64,000 nt of DNA from DAIMZI01 sp036734025. GTDB taxonomy: Bacteria > Pseudomonadota > Alphaproteobacteria > Rhizobiales > Rhodomicrobiaceae. Within the stretch, counting starts at the first letter, position 1. Each line of letters opens with the position of its first letter. The position numbers and the translations under genes are program-made. The stretch lies in contig DAIMZI010000005.1 in NCBI GenBank assembly GCA_036734025.1, positions 1-64,000 on the forward strand, in the 5' to 3' direction. The notes under the pieces were generated by a model, which was not told the DNA's origin, did not search any database, and saw only the letters and a program-made list of their open reading frames with translations. Shown here piece by piece: positions 16,613 to 24,691 of this stretch.

Positions 16613-17371
16613 ATGACGGAAGCCGCTTTCTTGAAGCAATCTCAGCAGGAGGTTTGCGGACTAGGTGCGTCGAGAATCCTGTTCTGCGGCAAGTCCTTCA
16701 TCGCCGATCATACCGGGATGCTGTTCTGGCCGGCAGAGGAAACCCTGATCGTGTCGGATCTATGCCTCGGCAAGGGGTCATACCTTGCCGAAGATGACGC
16801 CGTTCTGCCGCCATACGACACGGTTTCCGTGTTTGAAAAGCTCGAGGACGCGCTCAACCGCTATGATCCGGCGCGCGTGATAGCGCTGGGCAACAGCTTT
16901 GGCCCGGTCGGCAATTACAGCCGCCGCCTGTCCATCCATGACATCGACTGGCTGGTGGATCTGATGGATGGCCGCGACTGGTATTGGGTGAGTGGCGAGG
17001 ATGAGCCCGATGTGCCAGACCGCGTTGCCGGCACGGTATGCCCGCACGTGTCGCTGGCAAACATCCGCTTTCGGCATTCGCCTGTTAAGGCCCCTGTCAC
17101 CCACGAGATAGCGGGCTGCATGCAGCCGGTTGCAATCTTCAATCAATATGGTCGGACGTCGCGCGCACGGTGTTTCGTGTCGAACGGCATGCGGCTGGTG
17201 ATGCCATCGACGGGTCATTACGGCGCTGGCAACAACGTGCTGGGCGGCGCGTTCAACCCGCTGATGGGCAGTGACGGCCTGTTCGTCTGGGTAATCAGCC
17301 ACGGTCAGACCTTGCCGATCGCAGCCGGCCAACTGATGGAAGAAGCCGGCGAAGCCACTGCGCTGATGTAA
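16613..17371 (+). CDS. PdeM-like metallophosphoesterase with degenerate active site (probable pseudoenzyme)
   Basis: A 252-residue relative of PdeM, the ligase-associated DNA-damage-response phosphoesterase. The scaffold is kept: WPAEETLIVSDL, LPPYDTVSV, DWYWVSG, and RCFVSNGMRLVMPS..GAGNNVL. Most metal-binding residues are changed. The DLHLEKG motif is DLCLGKG (His to Cys51), GDSFHD is GNSFGP (Asn94, Gly97, Pro98), GNHDP is GEDEP (129-131), and GHLHP is GCMQP (169-171). Only Asp49 and His155 of the usual set remain. Hydrolase activity is therefore unlikely; a binding or scaffold role is inferred. The usual Lhr helicase and ligase neighbours are absent. An AAAGGAGAG site fixes the start. Confidence 0.8.
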   Translation: MTEAAFLKQSQQEVCGLGASRILFCGKSFIADHTGMLFWPAEETLIVSDLCLGKGSYLAEDDAVLPPYDTVSVFEKLEDALNRYDPARVIALGNSFGPVGNYSRRLSIHDIDWLVDLMDGRDWYWVSGEDEPDVPDRVAGTVCPHVSLANIRFRHSPVKAPVTHEIAGCMQPVAIFNQYGRTSRARCFVSNGMRLVMPSTGHYGAGNNVLGGAFNPLMGSDGLFVWVISHGQTLPIAAGQLMEEAGEATALM

Positions 17372-17438
17372 GCTTGTCGTCAGGCAGGCACGAAGCGCGG
17401 GCGCCCGAGCACAATACACTGATGAGGCGAGTTGCTGA

Positions 17439-18143
17439 TCATTTATCGGTAACCGAGCGGATGAACGCCACTGCCTCCTGGTCATCCCATTCTGCTGGAC
17501 CAATCATCCGGGCAATCTCGCGTCCTTGCCGATCGATGATGACGGTTGCCGGCAGGCCCAGAGCCTGAAGCGTGAAATTGAGCCGCGCAGTTTCATCGAG
17601 CAGCACCGGCAGATTGTCCGCCTCGATCTCTTCGAGGAAGGCGCGGGGCTGTTTCAGGCCACCGCGATCTATGCTGATCGGCAGCACGGCGAAATCGTCT
17701 TCACCAACGATGCCCTGCAACCGGTTCAGCGCCGGCATCTCCTTCACACATGGCGGGCACCATGTTGCCCAGATGTTGACCAGCACGACCTTGCCGCGCC
17801 AGTCCTCGAGGGTTCGCGTCTGCCCGTCATCATCTACGAATTCGAAAGCCGGAACGGGCTTTGGTTCGTCGTGGACAAGCAAGGTCTCCAGCGCGCCGGT
17901 GTTGGCGTGGGCCGAGCCTGAACTGTCCTCGGCCAGCGTCGCCGCGCCCCGATTTTGTGCGCTTTCAGCAGGCCGAGGCGCCTCGCTCAAACGGGCGCGC
18001 TCACCTGTTGCCAATTCGACTGTATAAAAGCCGGCAATTGCGCCTGCCCCCAACACCACGATATAGAAAAGCAACCGGCGCGGCGATATCACGGCGCTGC
18101 GTTCCGTCGGTTGGCTGTCGTGTGCATCTGGCTGCTGCGGCAT
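17439..18143 (-). CDS. tlpA: TlpA-family membrane-anchored thiol-disulfide oxidoreductase
   Basis: A 234-residue periplasmic thioredoxin-like protein held by an N-terminal helix (about residues 24-41, LLFYIVVLGAGAIAGFYTV). After a ~50-residue polar linker comes the fold FVDDDGQTRTLEDWRGKVVLVNIWATWCPPC, with redox cysteines Cys129 and Cys132, and the cis-proline loop LGLPATVIID. TlpA proteins reduce disulfides in cytochrome c or cytochrome oxidase assembly. The gene is divergent from argH with a 45-bp gap, a neighbourhood conserved in alphaproteobacteria. The ScsB/DsbD-like reductase at 60.3 kb is a possible electron donor; this is inference. Confidence 0.93.
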   Translation of the reverse strand: MPQQPDAHDSQPTERSAVISPRRLLFYIVVLGAGAIAGFYTVELATGERARLSEAPRPAESAQNRGAATLAEDSSGSAHANTGALETLLVHDEPKPVPAFEFVDDDGQTRTLEDWRGKVVLVNIWATWCPPCVKEMPALNRLQGIVGEDDFAVLPISIDRGGLKQPRAFLEEIEADNLPVLLDETARLNFTLQALGLPATVIIDRQGREIARMIGPAEWDDQEAVAFIRSVTDK

Positions 18144-18188
18144 GTTCCGGTACGGTCCTGTGTTGCCAATGAGATAATCGAGAGCTTC

Positions 18189-19586
18189 ATGCCCAACAAG
18201 ATGTGGGGTGGCCGATTTGCAAGGCCACCCGCCGAGATCATGGCGCAGATCAATGTTTCAATCCATTTTGATCGCCGCCTCTACATCCAGGATATCGCTG
18301 GGTCGCAGGCGCATGCGCGCATGCTCGGCGAGACCGGCATCATTACGCGCGAGGAAGCCAGCCAGATCGTTGAGGCGCTCGCGCGCATCGAGGGCGAAAT
18401 CGAAGCCGGAGAATTCGCCTTTTCCGAAGGTCTGGAAGACATACACATGAACATCGAGGCGAGACTGGCCGAACTGATCGGTCCGCTCGCCGGCAAGCTG
18501 CACACGGCCAGATCGCGCAACGACCAGGTGGCGACCGATCTGCGGCTCTTCGTGCGCGATCATCTGGATCGGCTGCAAGGCCAGATTGCCGAGTTGCAAA
18601 GCGCGCTGGCGCACCAGGCTCTTGAGCATGCGGCTCTCGTCATGCCGGGCTTTACCCATCTGCAGACCGCGCAGCCCGTGACGCTGGGACATCATCTGCT
18701 GGCCTATGTCGAGATGCTGGAGCGCGACCGCACGCGCTTTGCCGATGCGCGCGCCAGATTGAACGAATGTCCGCTCGGCGCGGCGGCGCTTGCCGGCACA
18801 TCGTTTCCCATCGACCGCGACTTGACCGCGAGCGCGCTGCAATTCGATCGCCCCATGGCCAATTCGCTCGATGCCGTCTCGGCGCGTGATTTCGCCCTGG
18901 AGACACTGTCGGCGGGCACCATCCTCGGCGTTCACCTGTCGCGGCTGGCCGAGGAGTTCGTGCTCTGGACGTCCGCCGAGTTCGGTTTCATGCGCCTTAG
19001 CGACGCCTTCACCACGGGCTCGTCGATCATGCCGCAAAAGCGCAATCCCGACGCCGCCGAGCTGGTGCGCGCCAAGCTCGGCAGGCTTGCCGGCGCGTTT
19101 CAGGGGCTGGTGCTGGTCATGAAGGGGCTGCCGCTGGCTTATTCGAAGGACATGCAGGAGGACAAGGAGCCGGTTTTCGAAGCTCTGGACACGCTGTCGC
19201 TGATGCTTGCGGCGATGGCGGGAATGGTCGGCGACATGACGCCGGATGCGCAGCGCATGCGCAAGGCGGCGGCGAACGGCTATTCCACGGCAACCGATCT
19301 GGCCGACTGGCTGGTTCGCACCCTCAAGATGCCGTTTCGCGAGGCGCATCATGTCACCGGACGCATCGTCGCGCTGGCCGAAGCACGCGGCGTTGGGCTG
19401 GACGGCTTGAGCCTGGAGGAGATGCAGAGCGTCGAGCCGCGCACCAGCGAGAGCGTTTTTGCCGTGCTGAGCGTCGAGAATTCGGTCGCAAGCCGTGTAA
19501 GCTTCGGGGGCACAGCGCCGGAAAATGTGCGCGCCCAGGCGAGCAAATGGCTGAAACGGCTGGATGCGGCGCAACAATCGCGCTAA
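18189..19586 (+). CDS. argH: Argininosuccinate lyase
   Basis: Last step of arginine synthesis: splits argininosuccinate into arginine and fumarate. The 465-residue product starts MPNKMWGGRFARPPAEIM, a typical ArgH N-terminus, which sets the start at 18189 although the frame is open further upstream. It contains HTARSRNDQVATDLRLF, TGFTHLQTAQPVTLGHH and the fumarase-superfamily signature GSSIMPQKRNPD, whose loop serine is the expected catalytic base. It is followed after 62 bp by lptM and then lysA, so arginine and lysine genes are linked here. Confidence 0.97.
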   Translation: MPNKMWGGRFARPPAEIMAQINVSIHFDRRLYIQDIAGSQAHARMLGETGIITREEASQIVEALARIEGEIEAGEFAFSEGLEDIHMNIEARLAELIGPLAGKLHTARSRNDQVATDLRLFVRDHLDRLQGQIAELQSALAHQALEHAALVMPGFTHLQTAQPVTLGHHLLAYVEMLERDRTRFADARARLNECPLGAAALAGTSFPIDRDLTASALQFDRPMANSLDAVSARDFALETLSAGTILGVHLSRLAEEFVLWTSAEFGFMRLSDAFTTGSSIMPQKRNPDAAELVRAKLGRLAGAFQGLVLVMKGLPLAYSKDMQEDKEPVFEALDTLSLMLAAMAGMVGDMTPDAQRMRKAAANGYSTATDLADWLVRTLKMPFREAHHVTGRIVALAEARGVGLDGLSLEEMQSVEPRTSESVFAVLSVENSVASRVSFGGTAPENVRAQASKWLKRLDAAQQSR

Positions 19587-19648
19587 TAAGAGGTGCTGTG
19601 TCAAAACCCATCAAGTGGTGGCGCGGCGCGAAACGGGGGACTTCGGGC

Positions 19649-19834
19649 ATGAAGTTGTCGATTGCAAGGACGATCATGGTCGTGGCGTTGGTGGCGCTCG
19701 GCCTTTCTGCATGCGGGAAGCGTGGTACGCTTGAGCCGCCGCCTGGGGCCGAGGCTCAGCCAAAAGTCGCCAAGGGCGAGGCAGCGTCCGAAAAGCCGCA
19801 TGAGCCGTTCATCCTCGATGTGCTTCTTCATTGA
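19649..19834 (+). CDS. lptM: LptM-like small lipoprotein
   Basis: A 61-residue lipoprotein precursor: MKLSIARTIMVVALVALGLSACGKRG, with lipobox LSAC, so the mature N-terminal Cys would be lipidated. The GKRGTLEPPPGA segment after the cysteine is the mark of the LptM (YifL) family; in Escherichia coli LptM assists oxidative maturation of the LPS translocon LptD. The frame extends upstream but the signal peptide fixes the start. Position between argH and lysA is the standard one for this family. Confidence 0.88.
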   Translation: MKLSIARTIMVVALVALGLSACGKRGTLEPPPGAEAQPKVAKGEAASEKPHEPFILDVLLH

Positions 19835-19892
19835 AGTGGTTCAGGGGTTTTGCCCTTGACGCGGTTGCGCGCGCCACGTTTATAGCCTTGTC

Positions 19893-21188
19893 ATGCATCA
19901 TTTCACTTATCGCGCCGGCGTGCTTCACGCCGAGGACGTCAGCCTTGCCGCGCTAGCCGGCGCCGTGGGCACGCCCTTTTATTGCTATTCCACAGCCACG
20001 CTTGAGCGCCATTACAATGTGTTCGCCAAGGCGCTCTCTTCCCATGACGCGCTGATCTGCTATGCGATAAAGGCTAACTCGAACCTTTCGGTGATCCGCA
20101 CGCTGGCGCGGCTCGGCGCCGGCATGGATGTGGTGTCGGAGGGCGAGTTGCAACGGGCGCTCGCAGCAGGCGTGCCGGCGGGGCGGATCGTGTTTTCCGG
20201 CGTCGGCAAAACGAAGGCCGAGATGGCGCGGGCGCTTGGCGAAAACATCCAGTGCTTCAACGTCGAATCCGATGCCGAGTTGCGCGCCTTGTCGCAGGTG
20301 GCGGCGGGTATGGACGCCGTTGCGCGCGTGGCCTTTCGCATCAATCCCGATGTCGATGCGCGCACGCACGCGAAAATCTCCACGGGCCGCGCCGAGGACA
20401 AGTTCGGCATTGCCCTTGCTGATGCTGAAGCGATCTACGCGCTGGCTGCCACGCTTCCGGGCATAGAGGCGCGCGGCGTGCACATGCATATCGGCAGCCA
20501 GATCACCAGTCTGGAGCCGTTCGAAAGCGCCTTTGCGGTTCTGAGCGATCTGGTAGACCGGCTGCGCGGCGCGGGCCACATCATCGAGTTCGTCAATCTT
20601 GGCGGCGGGCTCGGCGTGCCTTATCGCGGCGATGTCGATGTGCCGCCCCACCCTGATGCCTATGCGCAGATCGTGGCGCGCTCGGCGGGCCGGCTTGGTT
20701 GCCGACTGCTGTTTGAGCCCGGGCGCATGATCGCCGGCAATGCCGGGGTTCTGGTCAGCCGCGTCATCCATGTGAAGCCGGGCCATGCCCGCAATTTCCT
20801 GATCGTCGATGCCGCGATGAACGACCTCATACGCCCGACCCTGTATGACGCCTATCACGACATCTGGCCGGTGGACGAGCATTTGCGATCGGCGCGGCCG
20901 CTGGTTCAGGATGTCGTGGGGCCGGTCTGCGAAACCGGCGACTTCCTGGCGCGCGGACGCGATTTACCGCCGTTTGGCGAGGGCGACCTGATCGCGGTAA
21001 TGACGGCCGGGGCTTATGGCGCGGTTCAGGCGTCCAGCTACAACACGCGCCCGCTTGTTCCTGAGGTGCTGGTCAACGGCGCCGATTATGCCGTGGTCCG
21101 CGCGCGGCCCAGCCTTGATGAGATGCTTCGCGGCGAAAGTCTGGCGCCGTGGCTGGTGCCGCAAAGCGTCTCGACGTCGCTCGGCTGA
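19893..21188 (+). CDS. lysA: Diaminopimelate decarboxylase
   Basis: PLP enzyme that makes lysine from meso-diaminopimelate. The 431-residue product is full length. The PLP lysine lies in CYAIKANSN; other landmarks are HMHIGSQI, the phosphate-binding VNLGGGLGVPY, the EPGRMIAGNAG arginine motif, CETGDFLA (active-site cysteine from the partner subunit) and GAYGAVQASSYNTRP near the end. It follows lptM by 58 bp and probably shares the argH transcript. It converges on the large membrane-protein gene. Confidence 0.97.
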   Translation: MHHFTYRAGVLHAEDVSLAALAGAVGTPFYCYSTATLERHYNVFAKALSSHDALICYAIKANSNLSVIRTLARLGAGMDVVSEGELQRALAAGVPAGRIVFSGVGKTKAEMARALGENIQCFNVESDAELRALSQVAAGMDAVARVAFRINPDVDARTHAKISTGRAEDKFGIALADAEAIYALAATLPGIEARGVHMHIGSQITSLEPFESAFAVLSDLVDRLRGAGHIIEFVNLGGGLGVPYRGDVDVPPHPDAYAQIVARSAGRLGCRLLFEPGRMIAGNAGVLVSRVIHVKPGHARNFLIVDAAMNDLIRPTLYDAYHDIWPVDEHLRSARPLVQDVVGPVCETGDFLARGRDLPPFGEGDLIAVMTAGAYGAVQASSYNTRPLVPEVLVNGADYAVVRARPSLDEMLRGESLAPWLVPQSVSTSLG

Positions 21189-21219
21189 TCAAAAGGCTCA
21201 GCAACACTCAGCCCCGCGC

Positions 21220-23460
21220 TTATGTTTCGCGATCCTCGTCGTCGCGCCTGTCCTTGGCGGGTGAGCGCACCGGCGTGCTATCGTCGCGCCGACGCTCGCC
21301 CCGCTGTTCGGTGTTCGCGCCCGCGGATGGCTCAGCAGGCCGCTGGGGGCCGGTCGCGCCGCGATCAGGAAACTTGACGCCGTCGTTATACGTGTCCGTA
21401 TCAGGATCGTCATCGGCCAGGAAATCCTCATCTCCGGCCGGGTGGTCCTGCGCGGCGCCGGTCGAGAGAAGTTTAATTTTCGGGGTCCGCTCCGATGGCG
21501 GCAGTTGTTCTTTTGGCGCGTCGGGATCAAGGCTGTGAACCTCGCCCCGGTCTTCCTCGCGCATGTACTCGATCGCCTTGCGCATTTCGGCTTCGGGCGG
21601 GCTGATCCGCGGCCCGGTGCTTTTCTGATAGGCGACTTCTTCCTGGTGTGCGCTGACAACGGTGCGCAGCACGATCTCGGGCCATTTGCCGGCGCTGAAG
21701 CGGTAGAGGCGGAAGTCTTCCGCATCGGCATATTCGCTGCCGCGCGCGCGCAATTGTTCCCGGGCAAAGGAGGAAAGATCATCCCAGCCGCGCTTGCGCC
21801 GGGTCAGACGGCCGAACATGCTCGGCCGGTCCTGTCCGTCGTCGAACTGGGTGCGTTTTGCCGCCTGCCGGTCGCGCCGGATGAGCGTGACGAAGCCGCG
21901 GGTCTCAAGCGCCAGGAATATGCTGGCGATGTAGCGCGCCTGCGCCGCCTTGTGAGTGTGCGCCTCGTTCATGCCGCGGCCAGACACGAGCGGCACGGCT
22001 GCATAATAATGTCCGCGGTGGTCGAACACCACGTCCTGTATCGGCGAGAACAGCCTGTTCGGTGTCGGCTTCTCGCCGAATTGATCGGAAAAGACCTGCT
22101 GAAAGATGAGCATGAAATCGCCCATCTCGCGTCCGCGCGCGTCCTCCACGCTGCCATAAAAGCTGCGGAAAGCATTGAGCGGACGGTTCATCGACACCAG
22201 CAGGATGCAGAAATCAACGAAGATCGCTATCGCCAGCGGAATGAAGTCCCGCGTGCCGAGACCGCTGGCGGCTTGAGAAATTTCGCTCAGATCCTCACCG
22301 GCGCTGGCGGCGCGCTCACGCTCAAGGCGCAGCGCTTCTGGCGTTGGCGGCAGCTCCATCTGGACCAGCCCGTAGACCGTGGTGGTCAGGCGGCGGAACG
22401 CCTCTACCACCGCCGCCGGGCCTTCGACTGGTGCAATCTCCGGCGGCTCCAGCACCGGTAATTCGTCGATGGCGCGCACCACCCCGTTCAGGGCCGAAGC
22501 CAGCGCCGGGTCGGGACAGCGGAAGGTGCCGCCGTCTGAAGGAAACACGGTCTGCTCGGCGCGTGCCGACAGCTCATCGCGCAGCGCCAGAAGCTGCGGG
22601 TCGGTACGCAGCGCATTGAAGCGCGCCGCCGTCAGGCGCATCTCGCGGTTCAGCTCGCGCATGAACACGTTACGTGTGCCACTGGCCTGATCGATCGTTG
22701 TCGGGTCATTGGCGGTCAGCCTGGCGAGCTGGGTGTTGAGAGTGGCGATCTCCTGCTGGGCGGAGGCCACGCGCGTGGCGACGAACTGGTTGGCGAAGGC
22801 GAAGCGGCTGGCATCGGCTTCGCGCAGGCGCATGCGTGGGCCAGCACCAGGCCCGCTGCCCGGACAGGTGCCGCCGCGCTCGCGCTCGGTGGTGGCGCGT
22901 TCAGTGGAGATGGTCGCCAGCGTACCGAGCGTTGCTTCGAGCTGTTGAAGCTGGCTCTGGCCGCGCTCCAGCAGCGACTGCACCTGACCAACCGATGATT
23001 CAGCAGAAACGGTCGCCTCGGTGCGGGCCTCCAGATACTTCCAGTAAAAGCCGAACCCGAAGCCGACCGAGATCAGCGTGAGGAACAGATAGCCCGCCAG
23101 ATAAAGCGGGAAGATCGCGATGACGCTGCGCCTTGCGTAGAACTCCTTGGAGAAGATCTGGTCGAGCACGAACAGGATCATCAATTGCAGTATTGCCACG
23201 GCAAACGCCACGGCAACAATGATGGTCATGCTGATCTGGCCGGCATTGGCGCTGATCAATTCGAGCATGCCGGTATAGGTCGATATCCACGACAGCAGCG
23301 TCAGGCCGATGATCAGCAGGATGCTTTTCCATGATGCGGCGAAGCGTTCGCCGAAAGATGCGCCCTTGCGCAGGCGGGACCGCCCCGGTGGGCCGCGCCG
23401 TCCGACTTCAAAGAAATGCAGGTCTTGCTCGCCTTGCGATCCTCGTTGGGAAGAACTCAC
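21220..23460 (-). CDS. Large membrane protein of unknown function with periplasmic helical domain
   Basis: A 746-residue protein I cannot assign. Predicted membrane helices lie at about residues 45-65, 77-100, 112-139 and 405-424. Between helices 3 and 4 is a 265-residue loop, probably periplasmic, rich in Gln/Glu/Leu helices (VQSLLERGQSQLQQLEATLGTL; VASAQQEIATLNTQLARLTAN), suggesting coiled coils; it has only two cysteines (199 and 315), which could pair. The region after helix 4 is cytoplasmic with a mixed, possibly winged-helix-like part (HKAAQARYIASIFLALETRGFVTLIRRDR) and a long acidic/polar disordered tail. Three helices, coiled coil, one helix recalls DUF4407 architecture, but I see no signature. 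It stands alone. Confidence 0.8.
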   Translation of the reverse strand: MSSSQRGSQGEQDLHFFEVGRRGPPGRSRLRKGASFGERFAASWKSILLIIGLTLLSWISTYTGMLELISANAGQISMTIIVAVAFAVAILQLMILFVLDQIFSKEFYARRSVIAIFPLYLAGYLFLTLISVGFGFGFYWKYLEARTEATVSAESSVGQVQSLLERGQSQLQQLEATLGTLATISTERATTERERGGTCPGSGPGAGPRMRLREADASRFAFANQFVATRVASAQQEIATLNTQLARLTANDPTTIDQASGTRNVFMRELNREMRLTAARFNALRTDPQLLALRDELSARAEQTVFPSDGGTFRCPDPALASALNGVVRAIDELPVLEPPEIAPVEGPAAVVEAFRRLTTTVYGLVQMELPPTPEALRLERERAASAGEDLSEISQAASGLGTRDFIPLAIAIFVDFCILLVSMNRPLNAFRSFYGSVEDARGREMGDFMLIFQQVFSDQFGEKPTPNRLFSPIQDVVFDHRGHYYAAVPLVSGRGMNEAHTHKAAQARYIASIFLALETRGFVTLIRRDRQAAKRTQFDDGQDRPSMFGRLTRRKRGWDDLSSFAREQLRARGSEYADAEDFRLYRFSAGKWPEIVLRTVVSAHQEEVAYQKSTGPRISPPEAEMRKAIEYMREEDRGEVHSLDPDAPKEQLPPSERTPKIKLLSTGAAQDHPAGDEDFLADDDPDTDTYNDGVKFPDRGATGPQRPAEPSAGANTEQRGERRRDDSTPVRSPAKDRRDDEDRET

Positions 23461-23732
23461 GCTTGAACCAAACTCCCGCGTAATGTTGCCGCGTCGGCGG
23501 CGATGGGTAATCCCGATGTTCCGCAGGCGGTTGGGCGAGGGGCGCTGATTGGCGCTGCCCGGTTCACGCGGTTCACTCGAGTGCAGTATCTGCGCATGTC
23601 GGCACGAACACCGTCACCAACCCACCATACTAGATAACCGCGTGTGAACGCCACTTGAACAGGTTTACGCGCCATCGCAGGAATAGAAGAAGTGAAATTT
23701 TCGAAAGATTGCCGGCCGCAAGGCTCAACTCG

Positions 23733-24473
23733 TCATTCAGGAACGCGCTTTCCGTCCCAGGCGAATACGCCGCCCGTATCGCCGGCGCGCAAGCCATCGA
23801 GCACACCAAGCAGCATGCCGGCGGAAAATTCCGGGCTGAACAGCTTTTCCGGTGATGTGCCGCTCTGAAAGGGCTTCGACAGGCCGGTATCGACGGTGCC
23901 CGGATGCAGGCCCACGCAAATGGCCTCGGGTCGCTTGCGCGCCAGTTCTATGGCGAGCGTGCGCAGCATCATGTTCAGCGCGGCCTTGGAAGCGCGGTAG
24001 CCGTACCATCCGCCGATACGGTTGTCACCGATGCTGCCGACGCGGGCCGACAGCGCGGCGAAGATGGAGCGCCCCTGGCGCGGCAGCTGGGGCAGGAAAT
24101 GTTTGGCGATGAGCGCGGGTCCGATCGTGTTGAGGGTAAAGCTGTGCGCCAACTGATCGGCGCTGAGCGCGCGCCAGTCCTTTTCCGGTTGCATGGCCTC
24201 GCCGTCGTGCAGCCGCCCCGTCGCCACGATCACCAGCCGGGGCACGCCTTCGGCCGACACGGCTTGCGCGGCTGCGCTGATGCTGGCTTCGTCCTCCAGA
24301 TCAAATTGTCCGGTGATCAGCCGGTCCGAGGTGGCGCGGTTGGGCGATCTGGAAAAGGCGAAGACACGCGCCACATTCGTCTCATGGCACAGCCTGTCCA
24401 CGAGGGCTGCGCCAATGCCGCCCGATGCGCCAAAAACGACGGCGAGCGCAGGTTGGGGAAAATCGTCAAACAC
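23733..24473 (-). CDS. Short-chain dehydrogenase/reductase
   Basis: A 246-residue SDR with the cofactor motif GASGGIGAAL at the N-terminus, the NTIGPA stretch (helix alpha-4 Asn), a Ser in the SARVGS region and the catalytic YGYRASKAA (YxxxK). It resembles the C-factor (CsgA-like) subgroup. The substrate cannot be read from the sequence. It is divergent from the DUF2256 gene and its partner FeS photolyase, a grouping seen in other alphaproteobacteria, so a role under light or oxidative stress is inferred. A 10-bp direct repeat lies in the shared upstream region. Confidence 0.9.
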   Translation of the reverse strand: MFDDFPQPALAVVFGASGGIGAALVDRLCHETNVARVFAFSRSPNRATSDRLITGQFDLEDEASISAAAQAVSAEGVPRLVIVATGRLHDGEAMQPEKDWRALSADQLAHSFTLNTIGPALIAKHFLPQLPRQGRSIFAALSARVGSIGDNRIGGWYGYRASKAALNMMLRTLAIELARKRPEAICVGLHPGTVDTGLSKPFQSGTSPEKLFSPEFSAGMLLGVLDGLRAGDTGGVFAWDGKRVPE

Positions 24474-24479
24474 ACAAAG

Positions 24480-24499
24480 CCTCTTGGAACCTCTTGGAA
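24480..24499. repeat. 10-bp tandem direct repeat between SDR and DUF2256 genes
   Basis: CCTCTTGGAA occurs twice head to tail, within the 38-bp gap between two divergent genes. It may be a regulator binding site, or a chance duplication. Confidence 0.5.
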
Positions 24500-24511
24500 A
24501 TTCTTGTCCTC

Positions 24512-24691
24512 ATGCCCGAGATACGCGCCAGAAGGAAATCGGACCTGCCGGAAAAGCTCTGTCCGGTATGCAAGCGACCGTTTTCATGGCGGCGCAAATG
24601 GGCAAGGGTCTGGGAAGACGTCAAATATTGCTCACAGCGGTGTCGGCGCCAGGCGCGCGGCTGCGCTCCGGCGACGAAAGCGAGCGAATGA
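24512..24691 (+). CDS. DUF2256 zinc-ribbon-like small protein
   Basis: A 59-residue protein beginning MPEIRARRKSDLPEKLCPVCKRPFSW. It has the complete DUF2256 pattern: CPVCKRPFSWRRKW, then W-x-DVKYCSQRCRR, with four cysteines in two CxxC/CxxxC-like pairs, probably binding zinc. The function is unknown. This family is repeatedly encoded beside cryptochrome/photolyase genes, as here. Its 3' end overlaps the 3' end of the opposite-strand photolyase gene by 71 bp, which is unusual. The start at 24512 is chosen by family N-terminus. Confidence 0.88.
   Translation: MPEIRARRKSDLPEKLCPVCKRPFSWRRKWARVWEDVKYCSQRCRRQARGCAPATKASE

Noticed and set aside
18258..19604. 448-codon minus-strand frame opposite argH
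   Set aside because: Antisense shadow of a confident gene; no motif.
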